Below are positions 17,231 to 25,717 of a stretch of DNA of 64,000 nt, one piece after another. Position numbers and translations under genes: made by a program. The notes under the pieces are model-generated. The model did no database searches and was not told where the DNA came from. It saw only the letters and a program-made list of their open reading frames with translations. This DNA is from Acetobacter garciniae (GTDB lineage Bacteria; Pseudomonadota; Alphaproteobacteria; Acetobacterales; Acetobacteraceae): assembly GCF_017377735.1 (NCBI RefSeq), contig NZ_JAFVMH010000003.1:186001-250000 (forward strand), read 5' to 3'. The number at the start of each line of letters is the position of its first letter. Position 1 is the stretch's first letter.

Positions 17231-17275
17231 GCGTCCCAGGCGTCCCAGGCGTCCCAGGCGTCCCAGGCGTCCCAG
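17231..17275. repeat. 9-bp tandem repeat (GCGTCCCAG, five full copies)
   Basis: Five perfect copies of GCGTCCCAG followed by a partial sixth (GCGT), in the gap between the CLC gene's stop and the oxidoreductase's start. Perfect tandem copies imply recent slippage, so the copy number probably varies between strains. Confidence 0.95.
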
Positions 17276-17307
17276 GCGTTCGGGTTTTGGGGGGTGGGGG
17301 TACCGCG

Positions 17308-19080
17308 CTAGCGGGCGTATTTTTCGCCCGCCAGGTCGCGGCGGGTGCGTTCGAGTTCCTCGGCATAGCGGCGCAGCACGTAGCGCTCGCTCAGCAGGCC
17401 CACGACCTGGCCCTGCGGCCCCACCACGGCCAGGGCGGGGTAGCTCGTGCGTTCGAACGTGGCCACGGCTTCGGCCACGCAGGACTGCGGGGTCAGCACT
17501 TCATGCGTGGCTTCGGCCAGGTCCGAAAGCGGCTGCTCGGCCCGTGTGTCCAGCGTTACGATCCGTGTGCCTTCCACTAGCCCGGCATAACGTCCATCCG
17601 CGTCCAGCAGCACGACATAGCGCGGCATGCGCCCGGCAAAACTGGTGCGGGCGGTGGCGATGGGCATGTCGGCGGGCAGGCTGTCCACGATCGGGCGCAT
17701 CATGCGTGCCACCGTAAGCGAGCGCATCCACCCCACGTCCACGCCGGAGCGAATGTTCTCCCCCCGCAGATGGAAGCGCCAGGTGGCAAAGGTGTAGCCG
17801 AAAATGCGCCGCACCGTCAGCGATGCGACAATGGCGGTCAGGGCCACGGCGGCTGTCATGCCCGGGCTGTGGGTGGTCTCCAGTGCCAGCAGGATCATGG
17901 TCAGCGGGCCGCCGATAATGGTGGTGGCCAGCGCGCACATGCCCGCCACCGTGCATAAGGTCACGGGCAGGGGCATGAAGGGGGCCGTCACGCTGGCGAA
18001 GGCCGCCCCCGCCAGCACGCCCAGGTAGAGTGAGGCAAAAAACAGCCCGCCGCGGAACCCCGCCCCCACCGAAATGGAGGAGGCCACGGCCTTGAGCAGC
18101 AAAAGCCACAGCGCAAGGGACAGCCCCGGCGCATGGACCAGCCCCGCCCGCATGGCCATATGCCCCGATGACAGGACCGAGGGCGACAGCAGGGCCAAAA
18201 GCCCCACCAGCAGCCCGCCCACGGCCGGGCGCAGCCAGTCGGGCCTGACAAGGCGGCGCAGCAGGGCTTCGGTCGCGGCCACACTTTTCATCAGCGCCAC
18301 GCCGATCAGCGCGGCCGCCACGCCAAGGACGGCCAGCAGTGGGTAGGCCGGCGGGGCCACGGTGGTGGGGGTGTCAATGACCATGGCGGGCAGTGTCGCC
18401 CCGGTCAGGTGCACCACCGCCAGCGCGCATAAGGTGGCGCTGGCAATGGGGGCCAGCAGCGGATAGGCGTAGGAGCCGATAATCAGTTCGAATGCATAGA
18501 AAGCTCCTGCCAGCGGGGCGTCGAACGCGGCCCCGATGGCCCCGGCCGTGCCCGCCCCCACCAGCAGGCGCACATCCGCACGGTGCAGGCGCAGGTTTCG
18601 CCCGATGCGTGAGCCAAAGGCCCCGCCGATCTGGCTGAATCCGGCCTCCAGCCCCAGCGATGCCCCGCACCCGTTCGAAAGGATGGTCTGCCCCGTCACC
18701 ACAAGGCTGTCCCGCAGCGACATGCGCCCCCCATGCAGGGCGTTGGCCTCGATCGGGTCAACCGGGCGGGGGGGGCGACCGTGGCGGTTGGCGCGGTAAT
18801 GCCACAGCCCCAGCAGCAGCCCTCCCAGCGTGGGAATGCCCAGTGCGCGCCACGGTGTCAGGCTTGCCAGCCCCGAAAGCCGCCCGTGCCCGGGGGCCAG
18901 CAGATGGTGCGCGAACAGGGTGGTATAGGTAATGACCGTGACGGCAAGCCCCGCCAGCGTGCCGGTTATGCAGGCCAGGAACACCAGCCACAGCGAATCC
19001 GTCCTGACCAGTGCGCGCAGGGCGACAAGCAGGCGCGTGGGCGTGCGGTGGGTACGCAGGTGCTCCAGCAGGGCGGTCAT
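17308..19080 (-). CDS. CLC-family chloride channel/antiporter-like protein with CBS domains
   Basis: A 590-aa membrane protein with a CLC core (residues about 30-430) and a C-terminal pair of CBS domains (about 455-585; blocks MMRPIVDSLPADMP and VLTPQSCVAEAVATFE). The CLC selectivity motifs are altered: GSGIP is replaced by DPIEANALHGG, the gating-glutamate motif GREGP is GLEAG (Glu kept), and GIFAP is GLFFA. This marks it as a divergent CLC branch rather than a standard ClcA antiporter. GAAFDAPLAGAFYAFE is well conserved. Ion preference cannot be stated. It starts at ATG 19078-19080; the Wzy/ligase gene lies 124 bases upstream on the same strand. Confidence 0.85.
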   Translation of the reverse strand: MTALLEHLRTHRTPTRLLVALRALVRTDSLWLVFLACITGTLAGLAVTVITYTTLFAHHLLAPGHGRLSGLASLTPWRALGIPTLGGLLLGLWHYRANRHGRPPRPVDPIEANALHGGRMSLRDSLVVTGQTILSNGCGASLGLEAGFSQIGGAFGSRIGRNLRLHRADVRLLVGAGTAGAIGAAFDAPLAGAFYAFELIIGSYAYPLLAPIASATLCALAVVHLTGATLPAMVIDTPTTVAPPAYPLLAVLGVAAALIGVALMKSVAATEALLRRLVRPDWLRPAVGGLLVGLLALLSPSVLSSGHMAMRAGLVHAPGLSLALWLLLLKAVASSISVGAGFRGGLFFASLYLGVLAGAAFASVTAPFMPLPVTLCTVAGMCALATTIIGGPLTMILLALETTHSPGMTAAVALTAIVASLTVRRIFGYTFATWRFHLRGENIRSGVDVGWMRSLTVARMMRPIVDSLPADMPIATARTSFAGRMPRYVVLLDADGRYAGLVEGTRIVTLDTRAEQPLSDLAEATHEVLTPQSCVAEAVATFERTSYPALAVVGPQGQVVGLLSERYVLRRYAEELERTRRDLAGEKYAR

Positions 19081-19204
19081 GCTTCAGCCATATCAGCATG
19101 ACACTCGGCCACGCAACACGGACATCGAACCGTCACACGCCGGGGCGGGGCCTGCTGCGTTGCGTGGGCGGTTAGGCGGATCGCCTGCCCCCTGTACCGG
19201 ATTT

Positions 19205-20446
19205 TTACGCCTGATCCCGGGTGTGTTCCCGTGTCTGGGCGGCGCTTGCCGCGAACAGGGTGGGCAGCCAGAAGATATACCACATCAGGCTCGGGCCCTT
19301 GATCACCTGGCTGAAATCGGTCATCGCGCTCAGCCCCACCTGCACCAGCAGGGCCACGTTGAGCGCGCGGTCCGCCCGGTTGGCGGTACCCAGCGCGCGC
19401 CGTGTCACCAGCACCGCGTACAGGCCCAGCAGCCCCACCCCGATTATGCCGCCATACAGCCAGGTGGACAGCAGCAGGTTATGGGGGAAGGATTCCGAAT
19501 GCGGGCCTGCCAGCAGGTAGCCCGGACCATGGCCGAACCACGGCTTCTGGCAGATATCGTGCCAGGACCGCGCCCATATGGCCAGGCGGTGCGAATCCCC
19601 GCGCGCCACATGCCCCGCCACCAGATGGTGCAGCAGGGGCCAGTCCAGGCAGGCGAACAGGCCCAGGGCCAGCAGGGTCGCCAGGCCGATGACCAGAATA
19701 AGCCGCGGGCGTGTCAGGCCCAGCAGCACGCTGGCCGAAACACAGATCGCCCCTTCCGGCCCACGGCTGCCGGTCAGGACAATAAAGACAAGCCCCGCAA
19801 GGGCGGCCAGCCAGTAATACCACCCGCCCACGCGCAAAGCGCGGTCCAGCGCCATGAGCACCACAATGCCGATGACGATTGCCCCCATGATCGGGTGGCG
19901 CGTTTCCGCCCAGCCATTCATGCGCAGCACGTCGCCCGCCCACGCCATTGCAGGGTGCAGGCCCAGCCGGGCGAAGCTGATGGCCATGTTGGCCAGCCCC
20001 GCCAGCGCCATCACACGCGTGATCCGGGGGCGGAATGTGGCATCCGTTTCCAGGGCGTCGGCCAGGGCATGGATATAGATCAGCGTGCAAAACACGTTCC
20101 ACAGCCACAGGGCCAGCTTGCCCGGCTGGGCCAGGGTGGGCGGGTCCCACAACAATGTGGTGGCCAGCCACAGGATCAGCACGCTGCCCGCCAGCAGGAC
20201 GGGCGACATGCGCCGCAGGTCCAGGCCCGCGCGGGCCCGCCAGGCCAGCGAAAGGGCAAGAGGCAGCACCAGAACGTAAAAGAAATCCGACCAGACGGGT
20301 TCGGGCGAAAGCAGGAACCCCGCCCCAATGACCGCCAGGATCTGTTCGTGCAGCAGGGTTCTGCGGTCAGTCCGCCACAGGGTGAGCCAGCGTCTATATC
20401 CGGCCCTGAGCAGGCTTGCAGGCCGGCTTGCCGCCAGGCTTACCAT
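19205..20446 (-). CDS. O-antigen ligase / polysaccharide polymerase-like membrane protein
   Basis: A 413-aa polytopic protein with about 10-12 hydrophobic segments and the O-antigen ligase/Wzy_C pattern: the TGSRGPEGA motif after IVLTGSRG, then a large periplasmic loop with WARSWHDICQKPWFGHGPGYLLAGP and the conserved His in SFPHNLLL. Such proteins polymerise or ligate undecaprenol-linked glycans at the periplasmic face. The N-terminus starts with ATG at 20444-20446, overlapping the stop region of the glycosyltransferase gene by 7 bases. The pair therefore forms a two-gene envelope-glycan unit. Whether it is a WaaL ligase or a Wzy polymerase cannot be decided from sequence. Confidence 0.85.
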   Translation of the reverse strand: MVSLAASRPASLLRAGYRRWLTLWRTDRRTLLHEQILAVIGAGFLLSPEPVWSDFFYVLVLPLALSLAWRARAGLDLRRMSPVLLAGSVLILWLATTLLWDPPTLAQPGKLALWLWNVFCTLIYIHALADALETDATFRPRITRVMALAGLANMAISFARLGLHPAMAWAGDVLRMNGWAETRHPIMGAIVIGIVVLMALDRALRVGGWYYWLAALAGLVFIVLTGSRGPEGAICVSASVLLGLTRPRLILVIGLATLLALGLFACLDWPLLHHLVAGHVARGDSHRLAIWARSWHDICQKPWFGHGPGYLLAGPHSESFPHNLLLSTWLYGGIIGVGLLGLYAVLVTRRALGTANRADRALNVALLVQVGLSAMTDFSQVIKGPSLMWYIFWLPTLFAASAAQTREHTRDQA

Positions 20447-21486
20447 GGCATGTCTTCAGGCGGGCGGGTGCCGGTCAGCACCGCGAGCATATGGGCCGCC
20501 ACGGCGCGTTCGTTGAACCGCTCCATGTAGCGCGCCCGCCCGGCCGTTCCCATGCGCATGCGTGCGTCGCGGTCCTGCGCCAGGTAAGCGAGTTTTTCGC
20601 ACAGTTCATCCACGGTCGAGAAGAACAGCATTTCATCGTCGCTGAAATACGCATTGTATCCGGTGGCGCGTTCCATGGCCACGACACAGCCATTGCCCAC
20701 GATCTGTGCCAGCCGGTCCGAACTGTACAGCGGAAAATCCGCCCGGCGCGAAATGTTCAGCCCGATCGCACTCTGCTCTAGTGCTTGCTGGTAGGCCGCG
20801 GCCTTGAGATGGGGCGCGTTGTTGATGCCCGGCAGCTTCATGCGCAGGCTGGGCAGGCGGGTGGCCAGCATGTTGCAAAAATCGTTCATGTTCCACGTCC
20901 TGCCGCAGATTTCGCGCGGGGGCACGCCGGGGTTGCCGCAGGCGTAGAACAGGTCGAACGGTGCGTCGCGCAGCAGGTCCGCGCGGCCTTTTTCTATGGA
21001 CGCATCCACCGGGTTGGGCATGAAGCTCATGGCGTGCCCGCCCGCGCGCAGGGCGGCAAGGGGTGCGCCCGCCGTGGTAATGAAGGTGACATCCACCACG
21101 TCGAACTTGCTGCGCAGGCGGCGGATGTTATCGGGTTCGAACAGGGGGTCGGCATTCCACTGGCCCACGCGCAGGGGTTTGATCTCCGCCCGGATGGCGG
21201 CCACCGTTTCGGCACCGATCATGTCCGCATGGCCCAGCAGCAGGATATCGGGCCGGTGGTGGCGGCAGAAGGCGAGCAGGGCCGCATTGACGGCACGGCG
21301 GCCGAACTTGCGGCTGCCGGTCCAGGACTTGGCGCGGGCAACGTCGCGGTCCGAGAAATTGAGAACGAGGTGGCCAAGCCGTGTCAGGCCGTTCGACAGC
21401 TTCAACTGGATGGAATGCGCAGGCGAGAGGCGTATGCCGGTCGGCATGTCACCGACATGAACGATGGTCAGGGGGGAAAAGGTCAT
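20440..21486 (-). CDS. glycosyltransferase (GT4/CgeB-like)
   Basis: A 348-aa cytoplasmic or peripheral glycosyltransferase with a GT-B layout. The N-terminal half has TIVHVGDMPTGIRLSP and DILLLGHADMIGAETV. The C-terminal half carries the nucleotide-sugar-binding region: AYQQALEQSAIGLNISR, YSSDRLAQIVGNGCVVAMER, and a terminal RARYMERFNERAVAAHML block like glycosyl transferases group 1. It starts at ATG 21484-21486 and overlaps the ligase/polymerase gene by 7 bases. The two products likely act on the same surface glycan. The sugar added is unknown. Confidence 0.8.
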   Translation of the reverse strand: MTFSPLTIVHVGDMPTGIRLSPAHSIQLKLSNGLTRLGHLVLNFSDRDVARAKSWTGSRKFGRRAVNAALLAFCRHHRPDILLLGHADMIGAETVAAIRAEIKPLRVGQWNADPLFEPDNIRRLRSKFDVVDVTFITTAGAPLAALRAGGHAMSFMPNPVDASIEKGRADLLRDAPFDLFYACGNPGVPPREICGRTWNMNDFCNMLATRLPSLRMKLPGINNAPHLKAAAYQQALEQSAIGLNISRRADFPLYSSDRLAQIVGNGCVVAMERATGYNAYFSDDEMLFFSTVDELCEKLAYLAQDRDARMRMGTAGRARYMERFNERAVAAHMLAVLTGTRPPEDMPW

Positions 21487-21870
21487 CCTGTCTCTCTGTC
21501 ACATGGCGCGGCACGGCGTGTCGCAGGAGGCTGGCCCGGGATGACGTACCATGCTGGCCCGACCCGGAGAGTGAATGGGGGTCTTTTATCCGGTCCTTTT
21601 TAAAAAAGACATCGCCAATAGCCTGATCCCGCACGGTTTATGCCCGGTACACGGCTGTGCGACCCTGCGGGGCAATCCGTTCCGCATCGAGAATAGGGTC
21701 AAACGCGCCGCCTGCCAATCCGGCGTGGCGGGGCCGGGGTATTGCCCCAAGCCCCGTGCGGTTACGGCCCGGGTGCGCAGCCACAAGCCCCTTGATGGCT
21801 CCGCCCCCGCGGGATGGGAGTGGTATGCTGGCTGCCGGTCCGTGGTCAAAGTCCCGGGCCTGCCCGTCCT
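21487..21870. other. intergenic region with a partial AT-rich repeat
   Basis: 384 bases without a supported gene. Near 21595-21617 is CCTTTTTAAAAAAGACATCGCC, which resembles one end of the palindromic repeats at 10413 and 49373. The rest is very GC-rich and holds several short inverted repeats. A minus-strand frame reads through most of it but is only the tail of a frame antisense to nothing recognisable; it may be a gene remnant. It should contain the glycosyltransferase promoter. Confidence 0.35.
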
Positions 21871-23064
21871 TCAGGCGGGTGGGGGCAGGGCGTGCAGAAT
21901 GCGCGTCGTTTCGTCGGCACTCAGGGCGTAGTGGAAGAACGTCTGATAAAAATCCCTTGTGGCGGCGGCAATGTCCAGGTCGGTGAACAGGGTGGGGTGC
22001 AGGTGCTGTGCGGCCCATTGCAGTTGCAGCAGTACCTCGGCCCCGTAGCGGTCCCAGGCGAACACGCCGCGGGGGCTGCGCCACCAGTGGCCGTTGCGAT
22101 ACGCCGCCAGCGCGCGCAGCGGGGAGGTTGCGGGAATGTCGGCCACACCCGCATCCACGATCACCGCATCGGGGTTCCATGCCGCGATCTGCTCGAACGT
22201 GACGGGGCGGTGGTTGCCGCTGACGGTTGCTGCGTTGCGCCCGCCTGCCGCCTGGATCCAGGCATCGATCAGCGTGTCGGTGCCATCGATCTGCAAGGGT
22301 TCAAGCCGTGCGATATGCAGCACGCGCGGCTTCTCGTTCTCGGCCAGATGGGCCAGGCGCTGGCTCAGCAGCGTGGTGATGGCATCCATTTTCTGGCGGT
22401 AAAGCCGGGCGGTGCCGGCGGCCTGGTCCGTGCCCAGGGCCTGGGCTGTCATGTCCAGCGAACGCAGCATGTTCGGCAGGGTCATGTATTCCGCCGCCAA
22501 GGCGGGCAGGCCGGTGCGGCGCAGGTCTTCCGCCTTGGCGCGGGAGGGGACGAAAACCAGCCCCACATGGCGGGCCAGAAGGTCCTCCGCACTTGCACTG
22601 TCGGGTTTGATACCGGTTTCAGCCCGCAGCAGGACGGGGGCTACGCGAAACAGCCAGGGCCGGTCCCTGGGGTTTTCGGCTGAAACCACGATGCGATCGG
22701 CCGCCCCCAGCATGACGGTAATTTCGTTATGGGCAAACCACAGATCGGCAATGGGCGTGGGGCCGGGCCTGATCGTGACGGCAGCCCCCGCCATGTCGGT
22801 GACTGTTCGCTCCGCCGCAGGTGCGGGGCTGGCCGCCCCGGCGGGCGCTGCGCCCAGTGCAAGAACAAGGGAAAGCGGGACAAGACAGGTGCCGGCCCGA
22901 CGCAGCACCAGCCCCCCGCCCGGGCCCGCAGCCCCGCGTGTTACACTCCACCCTGTGGCACCGGACGGAGGAAGGGGCGTCCGCCCACGGCCCCGCGGCA
23001 CAAGGCAGGCCGAAAGAAGGCGCGCGGGCGCAAGGCGGGCTGATCGGGCAAGGTGGGAAAGCAT
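21871..23064 (-). CDS. orphan ABC-type iron/cobalamin substrate-binding protein
   Basis: A 397-codon frame encoding a FecB/BtuF-type periplasmic binding protein (class III). The mature domain starts near ERTVTDMAGAAVTIRPG and continues with IADLWFAHNEITVMLG, LVFVPSRAKAEDLRRTGLPA, WNPDAVIVDAG and a C-terminal helix. The signal-like segment VPLSLVLALGAAPAGAASP is at residues about 62-80, preceded by 60 residues that look non-native. Translation may therefore start at the GTG near 22908, just before LRRAGTCLV. No permease or ATPase gene is adjacent, which is unusual. An inverted repeat lies just upstream of the ATG. Ligand unknown (ferric siderophore, haem or corrinoid). Confidence 0.8.
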   Translation of the reverse strand: MLSHLARSARLAPARLLSACLVPRGRGRTPLPPSGATGWSVTRGAAGPGGGLVLRRAGTCLVPLSLVLALGAAPAGAASPAPAAERTVTDMAGAAVTIRPGPTPIADLWFAHNEITVMLGAADRIVVSAENPRDRPWLFRVAPVLLRAETGIKPDSASAEDLLARHVGLVFVPSRAKAEDLRRTGLPALAAEYMTLPNMLRSLDMTAQALGTDQAAGTARLYRQKMDAITTLLSQRLAHLAENEKPRVLHIARLEPLQIDGTDTLIDAWIQAAGGRNAATVSGNHRPVTFEQIAAWNPDAVIVDAGVADIPATSPLRALAAYRNGHWWRSPRGVFAWDRYGAEVLLQLQWAAQHLHPTLFTDLDIAAATRDFYQTFFHYALSADETTRILHALPPPA

Positions 23065-23073
23065 GGTGTCGCC

Positions 23074-23099
23074 TATCCTGTTTTATATACGCTAGGATA
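23074..23099 (-). promoter_or_regulatory. inverted repeat upstream of the binding-protein gene
   Basis: TATCCT (23074-23079) and AGGATA (23094-23099) form 6-bp perfect arms around an AT-rich 14-base centre, 10 bases upstream of the ATG at 23064. It does not match a Fur box. It could be an operator or the edge of a promoter. Confidence 0.35.
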
Positions 23100-23209
23100 T
23101 GGACAGGGGGCTTGCAAGACCAGCTCCCTGATCCGCGCATTGCGGTTCCCTGCCAGCCTGCGCGGCGCCCCCACATGCCCTGTCTGGTCTCTTGCGGCCT
23201 GCGGCGGCC

Positions 23210-23437
23210 TCAGACGGTTACGGTGCGGTTGCGCCGCCAGGTGTCTTCCAGTGCGGTGGCGGGGTCCGGGGCGGGGTCGCTCCACGCACCGTCCTGCCCG
23301 GGGGCCTGGGCCAGTGCGCGCCATGTGGCCTCCCCCGCGCGGCGTTCCACCACCACCGACCATGACGGCGGAATACGCTCGAGCAGGCGTTCCATTTTCT
23401 GCGCCGTGGTCAGCGGCCTGGCGTAATTATGCCCCAT
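23210..23437 (-). CDS. small hypothetical protein at the end of the sugar-phosphate cluster (75 aa)
   Basis: A 75-aa soluble protein beginning MGHNYARPLTTAQKMERLLERIPPSWSVV (quoted in part: LTTAQKMERLLERIP) and ending ALEDTWRRNRTVTV. GGGAG lies 9 bases upstream of the ATG. It follows the rpiA-gntK fusion by 46 bases on the same strand, so it is likely the last gene of the cluster. No signal peptide or membrane segment is seen, and no family is recognised. The ribosome-binding site, position and amphipathic helix support a real gene. Confidence 0.6.
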   Translation of the reverse strand: MGHNYARPLTTAQKMERLLERIPPSWSVVVERRAGEATWRALAQAPGQDGAWSDPAPDPATALEDTWRRNRTVTV

Positions 23438-23483
23438 GATACGTTACTCCCGCGCGTTCAGGTGGGGTGGAAAACCGTGCGTA

Positions 23484-24794
23484 TCAGTCCTGCGGCCTGC
23501 TTGCGGGATCCCTGAGCTTGCTGAGGATCTGCGCAATGGTTTCGGCAGGTTGATACAGGGTGGAAAAGGACCAGGCGTCTTCATCCGGTGCGGGGGGTTC
23601 CAGCGTTTCAAGCTGGCTGGGCAGCAGGCTTGCCGGCATGAAATGACCGCCCCGTGCTTCCAGCCGGGTGTTGAGCACCTGAACATCGGCATGCAGGTAG
23701 ATGAACAGCGGGTTCAGCCCGTTGCGGCGCAGCTTGTCGCGATACGCCCGCTTGAGCGCCGAACACGCCAGAATACCCCCGTTGCCCTGCGCCGCGCAGT
23801 GTTCCAGCCAGGCATGGCACTGGTTCAGCCAGTCCTGCCGGTCCTGATCGACCAGGGGCACGCCCGCCGCCATTTTGGCGCGGTTCTGCGGGCTGTGCAG
23901 CACATCCGCATCCTGCCAGGGCCAGCCCAGTTCATTGTGCAGCCCTTCGGCCACGGTGGACTTGCCCGAACCGCATACCCCCATGATGACAATCAGCCGT
24001 GGCGCAATCCCGCGCGCCGCGGGCTGGGGTGCGTGCGGGGGCGTGGACATCGCGGCAGTTTGGGCCGTCGCCGTCGCTGCCGGTCCCGCTTCGGGGGTCA
24101 GGATTTTTATCCCCTCCGGTCCGGCCGTAATGGTTTGTGTGGCCATGTGCAGGAACAGTCCGTGTTCGACCACGCCCACAATGTCGGTAATGGCCTTCGC
24201 GGTGTCTTCAGGCTGCGTCATGGGGCCGAAGACGCAGTCCAGGATCAGGTTTTTCTCATCCGTGAGGAAAAAGGACCCGTCGCGCAGGCGGCGCGGGGTC
24301 ACGCGCGCGCCCAGTTCGCCCAGCTTGCGGGCGGTGTTTTCCCAGCCGAAGGGAATGACCTCGACCGGCAGCGGGCAGCGCGCACCCAGGTGATCGACAT
24401 ATTTGCTGGCATCGGCCACCACCACGAACTGCCTTGCCGCGGCCGCCACGATCTTTTCCCACAACAGCGCGCCACCCAGCCCCTTGATGAGGTTGAGCGT
24501 GCGCGGTTCGATCTCGTCAGCTCCGTCTATGGCAATGTCCAGTTCGGGCTGTTCGCCGAAGGTGGTCAGGGCAATGCCTTCCTCGCGCGCCTGCTTTTCG
24601 GTCACGACGGATGTGGGAATGGCGCGGATACGCAAGCCTTCCTCCCGCACGCGGCGGCCCAGCTCCGCCACCACGAACTTGGCGGTGGACCCGGTGCCAA
24701 GGCCTACGGCCATGCCGTCACGGACCAGGGCGGCGGCGGCAATGGCGGCCTGCTGCTTGAAGGCGGCCGCGGGATCGGGCGGGGGGCTGCTCAT
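23484..24794 (-). CDS. rpiA: fused ribose-5-phosphate isomerase A - gluconokinase
   Basis: A 436-aa fusion. Residues 1-235 are RpiA (GLGTGSTAKFVVAELG phosphate site, DIAIDGADEIEP, LIKGLGGALLWEKIVA), which interconverts ribose-5-P and ribulose-5-P. An Ala/Pro/Thr linker (about 237-265) leads to GntK (266-436) with P-loop GVCGSGKST, NRAKMAAGVPLVDQDRQDWL and a C-terminal EPPAPDE region, which phosphorylates gluconate. The frame is uninterrupted. The start at 24792-24794 is chosen for AAGGA 8 bases upstream; the frame stays open 51 codons earlier, overlapping pgl. The fusion links oxidative (gluconate) entry to the non-oxidative branch. The gene is sixth in the cluster. Confidence 0.93.
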   Translation of the reverse strand: MSSPPPDPAAAFKQQAAIAAAALVRDGMAVGLGTGSTAKFVVAELGRRVREEGLRIRAIPTSVVTEKQAREEGIALTTFGEQPELDIAIDGADEIEPRTLNLIKGLGGALLWEKIVAAAARQFVVVADASKYVDHLGARCPLPVEVIPFGWENTARKLGELGARVTPRRLRDGSFFLTDEKNLILDCVFGPMTQPEDTAKAITDIVGVVEHGLFLHMATQTITAGPEGIKILTPEAGPAATATAQTAAMSTPPHAPQPAARGIAPRLIVIMGVCGSGKSTVAEGLHNELGWPWQDADVLHSPQNRAKMAAGVPLVDQDRQDWLNQCHAWLEHCAAQGNGGILACSALKRAYRDKLRRNGLNPLFIYLHADVQVLNTRLEARGGHFMPASLLPSQLETLEPPAPDEDAWSFSTLYQPAETIAQILSKLRDPASRPQD

Positions 24795-24906
24795 GGATGT
24801 ATCCTTGTACTGTGGTTGGCGGTGCGGGTTCGATGCGTGTCGGCGGCTGCTGCGGCTGCTCCGGCTGCTCGGGCAGGCCGGGGGCATGCGGTCATTGGGC
24901 GCGTGT

Positions 24907-25713
24907 TTATCCCGATGCGGCAAGCTGGTCCACAAACCAGGTGACATCGCCCATGGCGGTTATGGCCGCGGCCGGGCAGGCGGTGTCACCCGCGCGCACG
25001 CGGGCCAGGACCGGGGCCTTGGCCGCCCCTTCGGCCAGGAAGATCACATGCCGGCTGGCATGCAGGCACGGGTACGTCAGGGTCAGGCGCGTATGCGGGG
25101 CGGTGGCGGGCGTGCAGGTGCCCACCCAGGCACGGCGTTCGTCCAGCACCGCCTGGCCGGGAAAGAGCGAGGCAGTATGCCCGTCCGTGCCCAGCCCCAG
25201 CAGGTTCACATCGAACAGCGGTTTGCCGGGCAGCAGGTCGGCCCCGCCGTAGAGCCTGCGCAATGTCGCTTCATACGTGCGGGCCGCATCCTCGGCCGCG
25301 CCGCTGTCGGGCATGAGGAAGATATTGTCCCCGGGCACGGGCACATGCGCGAAGAGCAGGCGGGTGAACATGCCCGCATTGCTGTCGGCATGGTCGTGGG
25401 GGACAAACCGGTCATCGCCCACGAAAAACTGCATGCGCTGCCAGGGAAAGCGCTGGGCGTAAGGGGGGCTTGCCATCAGCGTATACAGGCGCTGCGGCGT
25501 GGACCCGCCGCTTAGCGCCATGCGAAAAGGCCTGTCCGACGGTTCAAGGGCCAGGGCCAGCAGGTGGTCCGCCAGCGCTTCGATCAACGCCTTTCCCGTG
25601 GGGAAGACCCGCATCTCACCCGTAACGGCACTGGCGGAGGCCGCGCCGCTTTCAGCCGGAGAAGTGCCGGGCTGCGCTGCGATGGATGGGGTGTCAGCGG
25701 GGTGCTGGGGCAT
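24907..25713 (-). CDS. pgl: 6-phosphogluconolactonase
   Basis: A 268-aa lactonase of the NagB/RpiA/DevB-like type that hydrolyses 6-phosphogluconolactone. Visible are MALSGGSTPQRLYTLM (phosphate loop), FFVGDDRFVPHDHADSN, and LGLGTDGHTASLFPG (family signature). The first 35 residues are low-complexity. The start at 25711-25713 is chosen because AAGG lies 8 bases upstream and the HAD gene's TGA is only 4 bases before it, giving translational coupling. No zwf is present in the cluster, so the substrate must come from a glucose-6-P dehydrogenase encoded elsewhere. Confidence 0.93.
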   Translation of the reverse strand: MPQHPADTPSIAAQPGTSPAESGAASASAVTGEMRVFPTGKALIEALADHLLALALEPSDRPFRMALSGGSTPQRLYTLMASPPYAQRFPWQRMQFFVGDDRFVPHDHADSNAGMFTRLLFAHVPVPGDNIFLMPDSGAAEDAARTYEATLRRLYGGADLLPGKPLFDVNLLGLGTDGHTASLFPGQAVLDERRAWVGTCTPATAPHTRLTLTYPCLHASRHVIFLAEGAAKAPVLARVRAGDTACPAAAITAMGDVTWFVDQLAASG

Positions 25714-25717
25714 GGGG

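Noticed and set aside
17046..17366. Gly-Thr-Pro repeat peptide on the minus strand
   Set aside because: It only translates the 9-bp tandem repeat in non-coding DNA and overlaps the CLC stop region.
21640..21870. Riboswitch or small gene upstream of the glycosyltransferase
   Set aside because: No recognisable consensus, ribosome-binding site or conserved protein pattern.
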